This document shows, piece by piece, positions 32,163-42,021 of a stretch of DNA of 56,259 bases; the first letter of the stretch is position 1; every line of letters starts with the position of its first letter. The DNA is from Planctomycetota bacterium (lineage in GTDB: Bacteria > Planctomycetota > Planctomycetia > Planctomycetales > Planctomycetaceae). The stretch is taken from the NCBI GenBank assembly GCA_023417655.1, contig JAEZFD010000022.1:1-56259 (forward strand), in the 5' to 3' direction. Made by a program: the position numbers and the translations under genes. Below the pieces are notes generated by a model, which was not told the DNA's origin, searched no databases, and saw only the letters and a list, made by a program, of their open reading frames with translations.

Positions 32163-33398
32163 TTAGATTCCGCTCTGAACAAAATAGTGCTGTGCGCTTT
32201 CGATTACTGCCGTCAGATCTTCCTGCTGTAATAACCTTCGGACCTCCTCCTCTGACTCCAGCGGAAGCATGAACAGATCCGAAACGTCGCTCGGCGGGAG
32301 ACGGCTGAGAAGCGATACATTCGCCCAGTCCGCCGCCGCAGCGATGCGTGTTGCCGCGACTAAATCAGGCGGGTTCGCCTTCTTGATGGGACGTAACGCA
32401 TCGCGTGGTTCGCGGACGGTCTTCAGAATTTCCAATCCAGGACCCGGCGCGGCATCGAGTTCCGACAGGACAACAATTCTTCCGTTCCGTTCAACAAGAC
32501 GACGGGCCGCATCAATCGCTGCGGCGACTTGATCCCAACCGTGACCGCTGGCATCTGCTGTCACCGTGACGAGGACCAGTTCTGCCCGTTCATCGGATCG
32601 GACCGTCCAACGGGAGTTCAGTTCGGCCCGAGCCGATTTCAGGACGGCATCAGCCTGACCGACGAGGATCTGATGCGCACTTTTTCCACTGGACGGAATC
32701 ACCGCGATCGAAATCTGCAGACCCAACAGCCAGCCGATTTCATCAACAATCTGACGGATCGGACGGGCGTCATTCGGACTGAGTTCTTCGTGACCTTGCC
32801 CTTGGACTCGCTTCAATGCGTCGAGATCCGACAATCCCGGATAAAGACTGCTGGCCGTTCCCCGAACCCCCAGAACAGGGTCATATTCCACGGGGCCGAC
32901 GGTCATGACGACATCGGCTTCGGTCAACAGGCGCGACAGGTAGACTCGTTCCCCGCCAGCTGTCGAAGCGAGATAGGCGCAACTTCCTTCTTCAGTCGGA
33001 TCGTGCCGTGTGAGAGGCATCCGCTCCTGCAGTTCCTTCGAGAGTTTCTGTCGGGGGTCAACACCGTCCCGTTGCTTCCAGACGGCAGGTTGAATCACCG
33101 TCACATTCTCAGGGACAACGCCAATGTGCTCCAGACGCCGCCAGAGTTCCGCGAAGATGCGGTCGGCACTTGGAGTATCAAGATCGATTACGACGACAAT
33201 TTTGTCATCAGGCAGAATGGAATCTTCCACTCGCGGGAAATCGACAGGCTGGTCAAAGGCCGCTTGGATTGCCGCTTCGCTTTCCGCGATCGCAGGCGGG
33301 GCAGGGAAGTGTGACATCAGCTGTCGGGACAGCAGATCGGCCTTGAATCGTCCAGAGCGGCCATAAGCGAGATCGAGTTGTTCAATTTCTTCTTGCAT
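32163..33398 (-). CDS. LarA-like (DUF2088) protein
   Basis: About 411 residues from the ATG at 33398. The N-terminal part SILPDDKIVVVIDLDTPSAD, a helix and ENVTVIQPAVW recall the DUF2088/lactate-racemase N-terminal domain; VVMTVGPVEYDPVLGVRG and LYPGLSDLDALKRVQGQGHE fit its second half. I cannot identify the Lys/His residues that hold the nickel-pincer cofactor, so lactate racemase activity should not be assumed. Planctomycetes carry many such paralogues of unknown role. Divergent from tsaB, 209 bp apart. Confidence 0.75.
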   Translation of the reverse strand: MQEEIEQLDLAYGRSGRFKADLLSRQLMSHFPAPPAIAESEAAIQAAFDQPVDFPRVEDSILPDDKIVVVIDLDTPSADRIFAELWRRLEHIGVVPENVTVIQPAVWKQRDGVDPRQKLSKELQERMPLTRHDPTEEGSCAYLASTAGGERVYLSRLLTEADVVMTVGPVEYDPVLGVRGTASSLYPGLSDLDALKRVQGQGHEELSPNDARPIRQIVDEIGWLLGLQISIAVIPSSGKSAHQILVGQADAVLKSARAELNSRWTVRSDERAELVLVTVTADASGHGWDQVAAAIDAARRLVERNGRIVVLSELDAAPGPGLEILKTVREPRDALRPIKKANPPDLVAATRIAAAADWANVSLLSRLPPSDVSDLFMLPLESEEEVRRLLQQEDLTAVIESAQHYFVQSGI

Positions 33399-33607
33399 TG
33401 TCACGCAGGCAGTCATCAGCAGAGAAAACGGGAAGTCAGTATGATAGCCGAATTTTCCGCAAACATCTGCTGAACCGATCGAGAAACCGAATCCCTGACT
33501 CCGACGCCACGTCAAATCGTCAGGGTGACTTGAACCGCCTTCCTGAATCCGTCAAAACGGGCGGGATCACCTGCTTCTTCTCCTTCAGAGTCTTCGGAAA
33601 ACTGGAC

Positions 33608-34294
33608 ATGATCGTTCTCGGCATCGAGACCTCAGGGCGGGCCGGCTCCGTCGCCGTTTCGATTGACGGCACGCTGGCCGGCGAACGTGATTTGACGGCC
33701 AGTGGACGTCGTCACGCCCGCACTCTCGTGCCAGAGATTTCGGATCTCCTGCGTTCCGTGAATCTGGGACCGCGTGATGTTCAGGCGCTTGCAGTCAGCA
33801 TCGGCCCCGGCAGTTTCACAGGGTTGCGAGTCGGCGTCGTCAGTGCCAAGACATTTGCCTATGCGGTGGGCTGCCCGCTCATCGCCGTCGACAGCTTTTT
33901 GGCGGTCGCATGGAATGACCAGCAGCGAAATCGACTCTGGGTGATCGATGACGCATTGCGTGGGGATCTCTTCGCCGGACTCTACGTCAAAGAGCAGGGC
34001 GAATGGCGATTGGAGATTCCCGCCACGTTGCGTTCGCTGGAGGAGTGGCGGACAACCCTGACTGCGGATGACGCAGTCACCGGGCCTGGTTTATTGACGC
34101 TCTCTGGAGAGTTGCCCCAGTGGATCGCAGGGACTTCGGATGACTGGATCCCTCACGCTCGGCAGGTCGTGAGAATCGGTGCGCGACTGGCAGCGGAAGC
34201 AAAGTTTTCTGACCCTTGGACGCTGGCACCGGTCTACATGCGCCGTAGTGCTGCGGAAGAGAAGGCCGACCAGGCCAGCGCAACTGCTTCCTAA
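33608..34294 (+). CDS. tsaB: tRNA threonylcarbamoyladenosine biosynthesis protein TsaB
   Basis: 228 residues from the ATG at 33608. It is the dimer partner that activates TsaD in making the t6A37 modification of ANN-decoding tRNAs. The ASKHA start MIVLGIETSGRAGSVAV, ASGRRHARTLVPEI, and the highly conserved VSIGPGSFTGLRVGVVSAKTFA are typical; the C-terminal domain ends WTLAPVYMRRSAAEEK. The long in-frame leader back to 33398 is not protein-like. Cytosolic, universal in bacteria. Confidence 0.95.
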   Translation: MIVLGIETSGRAGSVAVSIDGTLAGERDLTASGRRHARTLVPEISDLLRSVNLGPRDVQALAVSIGPGSFTGLRVGVVSAKTFAYAVGCPLIAVDSFLAVAWNDQQRNRLWVIDDALRGDLFAGLYVKEQGEWRLEIPATLRSLEEWRTTLTADDAVTGPGLLTLSGELPQWIAGTSDDWIPHARQVVRIGARLAAEAKFSDPWTLAPVYMRRSAAEEKADQASATAS

Positions 34295-34795
34295 CGGTTA
34301 TACGGTGAGACCGCCCGACTCCGGGGATTCGGCGTCTCAGTGGCCGTGTGTGCTCGAGCTTTGGGTGTTCGAAGCGTGGCGCTGCCTCTTTGAGAGACTG
34401 TCTCGCGCAGAAGCCTTTCTCTCGGCGTGAGTCGTTTCAGTGATTCTTCGTTCACGAAGAAATCTCTCCCGAATTCGTGAAAGATCGAGCACCGTGATTC
34501 GTAGTTGAGAGTGGCAAGGATCGGCAGGCACCTGACGAGGCCTGAATTTCGGTGACTCTGCACCGGGAATGTTCAGGACGAACCTCGATCGACAAGGACG
34601 TCGATCCCGGCACGGAATTCATTTCAAGAAGTGGCGAAGCATCGGTCCAGCGATCGGATGCTTCGTGCAGACTGCTTAACGCCTCGCTCCCTCAGGGCCT
34701 CGGACGGTCCCCACAAGGGTGGTTGTGCGCTGTTACTGGGCGACGTTTCCTGAGTTCTATCGCCGGTCGATCCTGCGCGGTCGGTCACGAATCGA
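34295..34795. other. 500-bp stretch without a supported gene
   Basis: Several overlapping open frames lie here on both strands, but none has a ribosome site or a protein-like sequence. No clear terminator of tsaB is seen. Confidence 0.5.
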
Positions 34796-35113
34796 ATGCG
34801 GAAACAGCTCATCGCATTTCGGACATTTCAACAGACCTGGTTCGTACAGACACGGCGATGTTTAGCCGCCGCCGCTGTCATTTTCTTCGTTATCAATGGC
34901 ATTAGAACAGAAAGCAATGCAATGGTTCGTGAAGTTCGCTTTCAATGGGATCGTCATCAACCACTGCCACTGGAACTCACACGTCGCGAGTGGGATCTCG
35001 ATTTTCCCGAGCAGAATAGTCCGCCCCGCTCGCCGTCAGAAAAGCTGAATCAGTTCCTGGACTCGGATAAAGCCGATAACCGGCGTCGTTCAAGAACGAC
35101 ACCCGGTCAGTAA
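34796..35113 (+). CDS. Small hypothetical protein
   Basis: 105 residues, ATG at 34796 without a strong ribosome site. A basic start and a hydrophobic stretch (CLAAAAVIFFVINGI, residues ~22-36) suggest a membrane anchor or signal peptide. The remainder is hydrophilic and Arg/Asp-rich (LTRREWDLDFPEQNSPPRSP). It ends 29 bp before the perfect palindrome at 35143, which supports a real transcription unit. No family recognised. Confidence 0.5.
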   Translation: MRKQLIAFRTFQQTWFVQTRRCLAAAAVIFFVINGIRTESNAMVREVRFQWDRHQPLPLELTRREWDLDFPEQNSPPRSPSEKLNQFLDSDKADNRRRSRTTPGQ

Positions 35114-35142
35114 ACCTGCCAGCGCGAATGACTGAAACGCAA

Positions 35143-35176
35143 AAGACGCCTTGAACAGTACTGTTCAAGGCGTCTT
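35143..35176. terminator. 34-bp perfect palindrome, bidirectional terminator
   Basis: The arms AAGACGCCTTGAACAG and CTGTTCAAGGCGTCTT mirror each other around TA without mismatch. It lies between convergent genes ending at 35113 and 35282, so it can stop transcripts from both sides (T-rich flank TTCGTT on the plus side). Confidence 0.8.
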
Positions 35177-35281
35177 CGTTGTCAGACAGTTCATCTCCTC
35201 AGAGTCCAGTTGAGACGGTCACATCCAGGATGTTGACTTTGCTCCACCGAATTGAGGAAGGAGACGGAGCAGGTCCTCTGA

Positions 35282-36766
35282 CTACTTTGTGACAGAGGTG
35301 TTGTTCTCCGGAGGATTGCCATTCACCCAGGGACCAGCCAGATCCATGTACTTGGGATCTTGGATGGTGCTGCCATAGTCTCCGGCTCGCCAGCCTGGAA
35401 CGTGACGGGCTTTTCCACGGGCTTCCGACAGATCTTCCCACTGCTTGGCCCAGCCTGGCTCGCCCTTCTGGTGAGCTTCGAAGGCGTTGTATGGACCACG
35501 TTCTTTGTCGTAGTAGTAAACGATTCCGTTGCGGTAGCTCTGGGCTCCCAGAATCACGGTGGCGACGGCAGCAGCTCCCAGTTCCGGATCGTTGTTCACC
35601 ATGTCCGGCTTCCCGGCTTCCATGGCGTCAATCCAGTTTGAGAAGTGAGCATGGTCGTGATTGCCGACCTTCTGGACTTCGATGTCACCAGCGACGGCCT
35701 TGCTGTTACCGGTCACCTGTGGACGCTCAGGGATGAACTGCATTCCGTTCTTCTCGAAGGTGAAGCTGCCGAAGTGACCACGGATGCACTGCTGCAGACG
35801 TGATTCCTGCGCGCACATCGTGGACGAAACCAAACCCTGAACACCTTCCGGGTAATCGGCGACAACGGTGGCGACGTCCGGAACATCCCGACCGTCATAC
35901 TCCAGATAGATCCCGCCAGCGCCGGTCACACGGCCAGGGAACCGCAAGCCGGTCGCCTTCAGCATGGCCGTGACACGGTGGACGAACAGGTCGGTGAACA
36001 TCCCTGAGCCGTATGGCCAGAAGCGACGCCACTGGATGTAAACTTCGCGGTCGAATGGACGGTCCTCGGAGAGACCTTCTTCAACACCCAGCCATCGCTT
36101 CCAGTCGACGGTCTTGGGGGTCATTTCCTTGGTCAGCTGGTAATATCGCCACTGTCCGATGTTAGAGTTCCGGAAGTACTCGGTCTGGAACATCAGGACC
36201 TTGCCGAGCTTACCGTCGTTGATCAGCTCTCGAGCCTGATTCCAGCACGGATCACTTGTTCCCTGAACACCAACCTGCATCACCTTGCCCGACTTCTTCC
36301 AGGCTTTGGCGACTTCCAGAGCTTCCTCGACCGTCTTCGTCATTGGCTTTTCGCAATAGACGTGCAGGCCAGCGTCGAGAGAGTCAATGATCTGCTTTTT
36401 GTGCCAGTGGTCTGGAGTCGCGATGGAGACTGCGTCGAGATTTTCTTTCTCGATCATTTCGCGATAGTCGACATACTTGGCGACGTCATTGCCGTTTTCG
36501 GCTTTAACGTAGTCGGCGACTTTATCGCGCTGCACTGAGTAGACGTCTGCCAGGGCGACGATGTCGATCTTCCGACCTTCCTTCTTCAGGTTGGCCAGTG
36601 TTTTGACGTGGGCTCCGAATCCGCGACCACCGGGGCCGATCATGCCGATTCGCAGTCGCTGGTTCCCGTCCTTTGCTGATGCGGACGCAGTTGGCAGCAT
36701 CGCCAATGCTCCCGTCGCAACGGACGAGGTTTTCAGGAAGTGACGTCGATTCAGGGGCGCGTCCAT
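35282..36766 (-). CDS. Tat-exported Gfo/Idh/MocA oxidoreductase
   Basis: 494 residues; AGAGGA precedes the ATG at 36766. The twin-arginine signal NRRHFLKTSSVATGALAMLP is followed by the Rossmann loop GMIGPGGRGFGAHV, DAVSIATPDHWHKK, and the catalytic-Lys motif HVYCEKPMTKTVEE. A long C-terminal domain carries GSGMFTDLFVHRV. It is a paralogue of the gene at 26403, with a larger C-terminal part. It probably oxidises a sugar or polyol in the periplasm; substrate not predictable. Confidence 0.93.
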   Translation of the reverse strand: MDAPLNRRHFLKTSSVATGALAMLPTASASAKDGNQRLRIGMIGPGGRGFGAHVKTLANLKKEGRKIDIVALADVYSVQRDKVADYVKAENGNDVAKYVDYREMIEKENLDAVSIATPDHWHKKQIIDSLDAGLHVYCEKPMTKTVEEALEVAKAWKKSGKVMQVGVQGTSDPCWNQARELINDGKLGKVLMFQTEYFRNSNIGQWRYYQLTKEMTPKTVDWKRWLGVEEGLSEDRPFDREVYIQWRRFWPYGSGMFTDLFVHRVTAMLKATGLRFPGRVTGAGGIYLEYDGRDVPDVATVVADYPEGVQGLVSSTMCAQESRLQQCIRGHFGSFTFEKNGMQFIPERPQVTGNSKAVAGDIEVQKVGNHDHAHFSNWIDAMEAGKPDMVNNDPELGAAAVATVILGAQSYRNGIVYYYDKERGPYNAFEAHQKGEPGWAKQWEDLSEARGKARHVPGWRAGDYGSTIQDPKYMDLAGPWVNGNPPENNTSVTK

Positions 36767-37085
36767 ATATGGTCCTCTGTTGTCAGAAAGCGTTGTCAGA
36801 AAGAATTTCTGTCGTGGCAGGATTGCAGAAAGCGGATAACGGGGAGGTCAGCTGAACTGACGGAACAGCCTTGATCGGGCGCTCAGACGTCACTCCAACT
36901 GAGGAAACACCGGTTGACACTCGCAACCGATCAGGTCGCCTGTCAGAATGTCGGCTGAAATGATCGCATCATGATCACGGTCTGATCCGCAACTTATTCT
37001 TCCGCCTGCAGCCACGATGGCCAGCAGGATTTGAAGAAATCTAACCCTGTTCACAATATCGGCCTGTTCAGCCGCTGGCAACTCG
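36767..37085. other. Divergent intergenic region
   Basis: 319 bp between the oxidoreductase and trmL. Near its left end a short direct repeat (TTGTCAGAAAG twice, 14 bp apart at about 36780-36804) lies in the oxidoreductase leader. No gene supported. Confidence 0.45.
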
Positions 37086-37586
37086 ATGACCGAACCGACT
37101 CTTCCATCTGTCTCTCCTTTGCTGAATGTGGTCTTGTATGAACCGGATATTCCGCAGAATACAGGAAATATTGGCCGCAGCTGTGTCGCGATCGGCGCAA
37201 AGCTCTGGCTGGTCCGCCCCCTTGGGTTCGTGATGGACAGTCGGTATCTGCGACGGGCCGGGATGGACTATTGGGAGCATGTGGACTGCGAAGTCGTTGA
37301 TCACTGGGATCATCTGGTCACCCGGATGAACGAATCGTGTGACCGGCCGCCACGGTTCTGGTTTCTGACAAAGTTCGCCAGCAAGCTGGTCTGGGACGCC
37401 TCGTTTCAGCCGGGAGATGTTCTGGTCTTCGGAAGTGAAACACGGGGCCTTCCGGAAACCATTCGGCAGGCTCATGCGGAAAACTGCCTGAAGCTTCCGA
37501 TGCGGGAGCAGGTCCGCAGCCTGAATCTGGCGAGCACAGCGAACACCGTGATGTACGAAGCAGTACGTCAATTCGGCGGGCTCTGA
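37086..37586 (+). CDS. trmL: tRNA (cytidine/uridine-34-2'-O)-methyltransferase
   Basis: 166 residues, typical SPOUT-family length. It methylates the ribose of the wobble base in tRNA-Leu isoacceptors, using SAM bound in a trefoil knot. Family signatures: LNVVLYEPDIPQNTGNIGRSC at the start, LVFGSETRGLP, and the C-terminal knot LPMREQVRSLNLASTANTVM followed by YEAVRQFGG. No strong ribosome site at the ATG. Cytosolic. Confidence 0.94.
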   Translation: MTEPTLPSVSPLLNVVLYEPDIPQNTGNIGRSCVAIGAKLWLVRPLGFVMDSRYLRRAGMDYWEHVDCEVVDHWDHLVTRMNESCDRPPRFWFLTKFASKLVWDASFQPGDVLVFGSETRGLPETIRQAHAENCLKLPMREQVRSLNLASTANTVMYEAVRQFGGL

Positions 37587-37741
37587 CTCTTTCGCCGCGA
37601 TGAACCTCTTGTCGGACATGACGACCGTGATATGGTCGTCAGCAACTGCGGACAAGCGACACTCCTCAGGGACTCCTCAACGCGCTTTGCAAAGCCGACG
37701 AGGCATGGAGTTGACGGGTTCGGCCGAAATCAGGAGTCACC

Positions 37742-38626
37742 ATGACGGATCCAGACCTCGTGCGGAGCCTCCGCCAGCATGTCGATCGGATGGCCGGCCT
37801 CATAGGTCCTCGCCATCTGGGGAAGCCGCAGACCATCAGGAGCACGACCAAGTTCTTAGAGCACGAACTTGCCGTGCGTGGAGCGAAGGTCACGCATGAA
37901 TCGTACATCGCCAGCGGACAGGAAGTTTCGAATCTGATCGTCGAGTGGCGTGGAATCGAACGGCCGGACGAAATCCTGATTATCGGCGCTCACTACGATA
38001 CGGTCCCTTCCACGCCGGGGGCTGATGACAACGCTTCTGCCGTCGCAGTTCTACTGGAGATCATCGGTCGCCTGACAGGGGAGAAGTTTGACCGGACGGT
38101 GCGGTTCGTGTTCTTTCCTTGCGAAGAGCCCCCGCACTTCCATCTCGGTGAAATGGGAAGTCAGATTCATTCCTGCCGCTGTCGAACACAAGAAGAGAAC
38201 GTGATCGGGATGCTCTGTCTGGAGATGCTCGGCTTCTTCACAGACGCTCCTGACAGTCAGAAACTTCCCCCGGGAATTCCGAAGTGCCTCCACTGGCTGT
38301 TTCCGCGCAAGGGGAACTTCCTGGCAGCTGTCGCGAATCCTGCATCGACTCTCTTATTGATGCGATTTCGACAGGGCTTCAAGCGTGCCTCGACGTTCCC
38401 GCTCTTCACAATTCCGTTACCGGAAAAGATTCGGGAAATCCGCTTGTCGGATCACTCCAACTTCTGGGATCAGGGCTTTCCAGCACTAATGCTGACGGAC
38501 ACGAGTTTCCTCAGAAACCCGCACTACCATCAGCCGTCAGATTTGCCAGAGACACTGGACTATGAACGCATGGCGGACCTGACGATCGGGATCTGTGGCG
38601 CAATCCGGGCTCTGGCGACGACATGA
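37742..38626 (+). CDS. M28-family metallopeptidase
   Basis: 294 residues; AGGAG precedes the ATG. Two-zinc aminopeptidase fold with ligands in sequence order: His/Asp in IIGAHYDTVP, Asp in GADDNASAVA, the base and ligand Glu pair in FPCEEPPH, a further Glu in MLCLEMLGFF, and His in NPHYHQPSDLPETLDYERM. No signal peptide is visible, so it is probably cytosolic. It removes N-terminal residues from peptides or acts on a related amide; substrate unknown. Confidence 0.9.
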   Translation: MTDPDLVRSLRQHVDRMAGLIGPRHLGKPQTIRSTTKFLEHELAVRGAKVTHESYIASGQEVSNLIVEWRGIERPDEILIIGAHYDTVPSTPGADDNASAVAVLLEIIGRLTGEKFDRTVRFVFFPCEEPPHFHLGEMGSQIHSCRCRTQEENVIGMLCLEMLGFFTDAPDSQKLPPGIPKCLHWLFPRKGNFLAAVANPASTLLLMRFRQGFKRASTFPLFTIPLPEKIREIRLSDHSNFWDQGFPALMLTDTSFLRNPHYHQPSDLPETLDYERMADLTIGICGAIRALATT

Positions 38627-38651
38627 CGTCATGAGCAAAGGTGCACGCCGC

Positions 38652-41600
38652 TCATTTTATCACTGTTGCGTTCGAAGTCCCTGGTGGGGTCGGAGCTTCC
38701 GCAGTCGGTGGGTGAGCCGAAGGAGTGGCGAGCGGCACGCGACGAAGTTGAGCACTTCGTTTCTGTCGCAGTGGCCGGACGAGACTCGCTTCCAGAATCG
38801 CTGCGCGGGATTCCCACTCCGCTGTCGTCAGTCCTGACTGAGACGCCGTGGATTCCAGCAGCTTCATTCCGCGTTCCACTGCCAGCACACTTTGTTCGGT
38901 ATCGACTGCGTCGTATTTGGAAACATGACCGGAGTTCCACCGCATTTGCCAGCGCTGAGCGAGAGTCTGCAACAGGCTGTTTACGTGATCCCAGCGCTCC
39001 TCAGGTGACAGTGTGACATGCTCTTCTTCACAGGCGAGGGCCAATGCCCGACTCGCATTGCGAACAGACTGATCCTGCGTATTCGCAAAGTAGACGGTCT
39101 TCATCAAGTACTTGTATTGCAGATTCCGGTCAGGAATCTCACAACGATCGAGGAGCTGAACTGATTCGTGATGCACGAACAGAGACACCAGCGGATCAAA
39201 TGGGGATTCGTACCCAGTGAGATTGATGATCTGCTCGGGAGTCGGCTGTTCTGAATGAATGACTTCTCCCAGTGCCTTCAGATAGTCCTTTCGACGACTG
39301 TCCTCAGGATCCAGAACTCTCTTCAAGCCTTCATAATTGACATGAACCAATGCAGTTCGCGGGCGATCCTGCAGCCGTTCTTTCAGCGCTTTGCGATAGC
39401 CCCAGGGATCATTGGGATGTCCCATCTGCAATTGATGCGCGAGATTCAAATCTTCCAGCCGATGGCTCACTTCCTGCGACAGCGACTCCTGAGTCAACGC
39501 ACTTCGCAATGCATCACCGCTCTGTGCCAGTGTGGCACGAGTCGCTTCTGCTTTGGCGCCCCAGCGACAAACTTCCAGCGGCAGCCCGGCACACCAGCGT
39601 GCGTCTGCAGCCTGATTCATCTGAGCTTGCGATGCCACAAATGTTTTGACTTCCTCATTAGTCAGGCCGCCTCGACCGAGCACCATCGACCAGTCCCAGC
39701 CAGCGTCGCCGAGTAACTGGCGGCATTGCGGGGCCTTGAACCGTTCGACGAGTGCATCGTCAATTCGCGGGAGTTGATCGCGGGCACAGAGAAAGACCAG
39801 TTCCCCAGGGATGGTCTCCAGAATGGAAACTTCCGGGAAGACTGACCGCATTGTTGCTGCAATCGAAGCGATGATGTTCGGACTCAGGTCGTAGTACGGG
39901 ATCCGTTGTGCGAACAGCCCGCCTTCTTTTAGGTGTCTGGCGACGGCCTGATAGAACTCGCGAGACGTTTCGCTGATGGATTGCGTCACTGCCGGATGAG
40001 TCAACGGGCAAACCACGAGGTCATAAGCACAGTCATGGCGACTGTAGATCGAGAGCATCGGGTCGACGTGACCAAACTGGAATTCCGCACCTCCGCTGAG
40101 TTGCCAGTCGGGAACATGACTTTCCAGCCATCCGAGAACTTCATGGGCTCCCCGATGGGAGTCGAGTGTCCGCACCATCCGTAGAGGATAGTTCTGACAG
40201 GTCATCAGTGCCGCAGGATGGACCCCGACGATCAGAACATCTTCAGGAGACGGATGAAATGCCAGTGGAACAAGCATTGGCAGGATGTCCGAAGCACTCT
40301 GCGGAGCGATCCGGGGGTCAGTTGAAATCATTCCGGTCGTAAGACCGTCCTGTCGGATCAGGATCTGCGACCCGCGATACTTCCACAGGCTTGTGCGGTC
40401 GCGGATGGAATCGAAACCTGCCACGAAGCGGCCGTCGTCCATCCAGTACAGCTGGTCAATCGCCCCGCCATTCCGCGCCTGTTGCAGTGTCTGCCCGGAA
40501 AAGAGGATCTTCTCAGAACGTCGATAATCCAATTGCCAGGTCAACGACAGTCCGGCGAGAGCGACTGTCGCCAGTGCTCCGGCTTTCAGCTTCTGAAGGC
40601 GTCCGAGGGAAGCGAATCCTGTTTTCCAGTCCGACTGAGCAATCGCCAGCAGCAGAGCAGCGACTCCCAGAACCATCGCGGCCGCAGCCGGTGAGACCGA
40701 CTGCAGACTGACGATGAGGAAACCGGCGAACACTAACAGAGGTTGCAATGCCCGATCGGCAGCACGTGTCAGGGCGGCACGCTGAATCAGAATTCCGGCC
40801 GGCGCTGTCAGCATCATCAGGAACAGAACGCGTCCCAGCATCAGCAGAAATAGCGAGCTGACATGGGCATTCAGTTTCAGATGAAAGAAGGTCCAGAATG
40901 GGTAGGCTGCGACGATGCAGGTGACCCATGCCGCCAGAGTGATCCACGACAGATTGATCGGAGAAGTTGATTTCAAAGAGAGCGGTCGGGCTCTCAGGCT
41001 CCACCCACACCCGAAGATCACACCTGCAGCCAGCGCAACATCCGTGATCAGACTTCGCGGAACCAGCTGGCTGGAGACGGATAAGGCAATTGCCAGACCT
41101 CCGCCGATGGCAAATGACATCACATCGGCACCCCAGCGGGCGGCAGCCGATTTCGCGACGTGGCTTGAGTTAACGCCTGGAAGAACAGCTTCGATCGCCG
41201 CGAACTTCCAGCGTTGCCAACCGACAAGCAATCCGCTGACAGCGAAGCAGACACATGCCAGTCCGAGATTTCCCAGCATCGGCAGGAGCAGCGTGACTGC
41301 CAGTATCCCGCCAATTGAGAAAGAGATCAGCCAGTCGAACCCCCCAGTCGCGGAGAGCTGACGTTGCTGACGCAGATTGCAGCCAATTCCTAGGCAGAGC
41401 GGCAACAGGACGATTCCGGACAGCGAGACGGCGACCAGGGCACTTAGCTCAGGGCGAGCCAGAGAGATCAATGAGACATTGCCCAAGGCTTGCAATAACT
41501 TCGTGATCAGCGCAGGGGCGACTAAGGCAGCCAGTGCGGCCATCATCAGGCCGAAGCTGCCTGCTGATCGCGAAAGTCTGTTGAAGAAGGATGAAGTGCG

Positions 41601-41786
41601 CAGCAATGCCACGCAGGCCATCGCGACGAACAGGATCGCCGCATCGATCACCAGACTGTTACTCAGGGCGAGACGGAACGGTGCCATCCCGCTGATCAGG
41701 CAGCAGGCAGCCAGAGTTCCACTCATCGCAGCAAACAGGCGATGGGAGTGGCCCAGATTTCGTGACGTTTTAAGCAGGCGGTTCAT
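38652..41786 (-). CDS. Giant membrane protein with spermidine-synthase-like domain
   Basis: About 1044 residues from the ATG at 41786 (CAGGG upstream); an earlier ATG at 41858 has poorer support. The first ~420 residues hold about twelve membrane segments. Then a Rossmann methyltransferase-like domain begins (EDVLIVGVHPAALM, VRTLDSHRGAHEVL, YDLVVCPLTHP, RHLKEGGLFAQRIPYY), as in fused permease/spermidine-synthase proteins. The usual Gly-rich GGG(D/E)G loop is changed to GVHPAA, so SAM binding may be lost. About 330 mostly helical residues of unknown use follow. Polyamine synthesis is therefore not assured. Confidence 0.8.
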   Translation of the reverse strand: MNRLLKTSRNLGHSHRLFAAMSGTLAACCLISGMAPFRLALSNSLVIDAAILFVAMACVALLRTSSFFNRLSRSAGSFGLMMAALAALVAPALITKLLQALGNVSLISLARPELSALVAVSLSGIVLLPLCLGIGCNLRQQRQLSATGGFDWLISFSIGGILAVTLLLPMLGNLGLACVCFAVSGLLVGWQRWKFAAIEAVLPGVNSSHVAKSAAARWGADVMSFAIGGGLAIALSVSSQLVPRSLITDVALAAGVIFGCGWSLRARPLSLKSTSPINLSWITLAAWVTCIVAAYPFWTFFHLKLNAHVSSLFLLMLGRVLFLMMLTAPAGILIQRAALTRAADRALQPLLVFAGFLIVSLQSVSPAAAAMVLGVAALLLAIAQSDWKTGFASLGRLQKLKAGALATVALAGLSLTWQLDYRRSEKILFSGQTLQQARNGGAIDQLYWMDDGRFVAGFDSIRDRTSLWKYRGSQILIRQDGLTTGMISTDPRIAPQSASDILPMLVPLAFHPSPEDVLIVGVHPAALMTCQNYPLRMVRTLDSHRGAHEVLGWLESHVPDWQLSGGAEFQFGHVDPMLSIYSRHDCAYDLVVCPLTHPAVTQSISETSREFYQAVARHLKEGGLFAQRIPYYDLSPNIIASIAATMRSVFPEVSILETIPGELVFLCARDQLPRIDDALVERFKAPQCRQLLGDAGWDWSMVLGRGGLTNEEVKTFVASQAQMNQAADARWCAGLPLEVCRWGAKAEATRATLAQSGDALRSALTQESLSQEVSHRLEDLNLAHQLQMGHPNDPWGYRKALKERLQDRPRTALVHVNYEGLKRVLDPEDSRRKDYLKALGEVIHSEQPTPEQIINLTGYESPFDPLVSLFVHHESVQLLDRCEIPDRNLQYKYLMKTVYFANTQDQSVRNASRALALACEEEHVTLSPEERWDHVNSLLQTLAQRWQMRWNSGHVSKYDAVDTEQSVLAVERGMKLLESTASQSGLTTAEWESRAAILEASLVRPLRQKRSAQLRRVPLATPSAHPPTAEAPTPPGTSNATVIK

Positions 41787-42021
41787 CGGCATCCCTGCCA
41801 GTGAAATCGAATCGAAAAGGGATGATCGCCGCCGGCACATCCATGCACGAGCGGCCATTCCCGCCGGAGTTTAGGAGAACCGCAAAAGTTCGGACAAGAC
41901 CAACTCCGGGACTGGCTTTCCCTGAGCCGCGATTGGTGGATTCAGGGCTGCTGTCTAAGATGTCCGCGGAATTGTCTCCCCCAGAGGAGGCAAAGAGAGA
42001 TTCGCAGTGCAGGGGCGCAGC

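Noticed and set aside
32529..33314. 261-codon plus-strand frame opposite the LarA-like gene
   Set aside because: Antisense shadow; the minus-strand frame has the recognisable domain.
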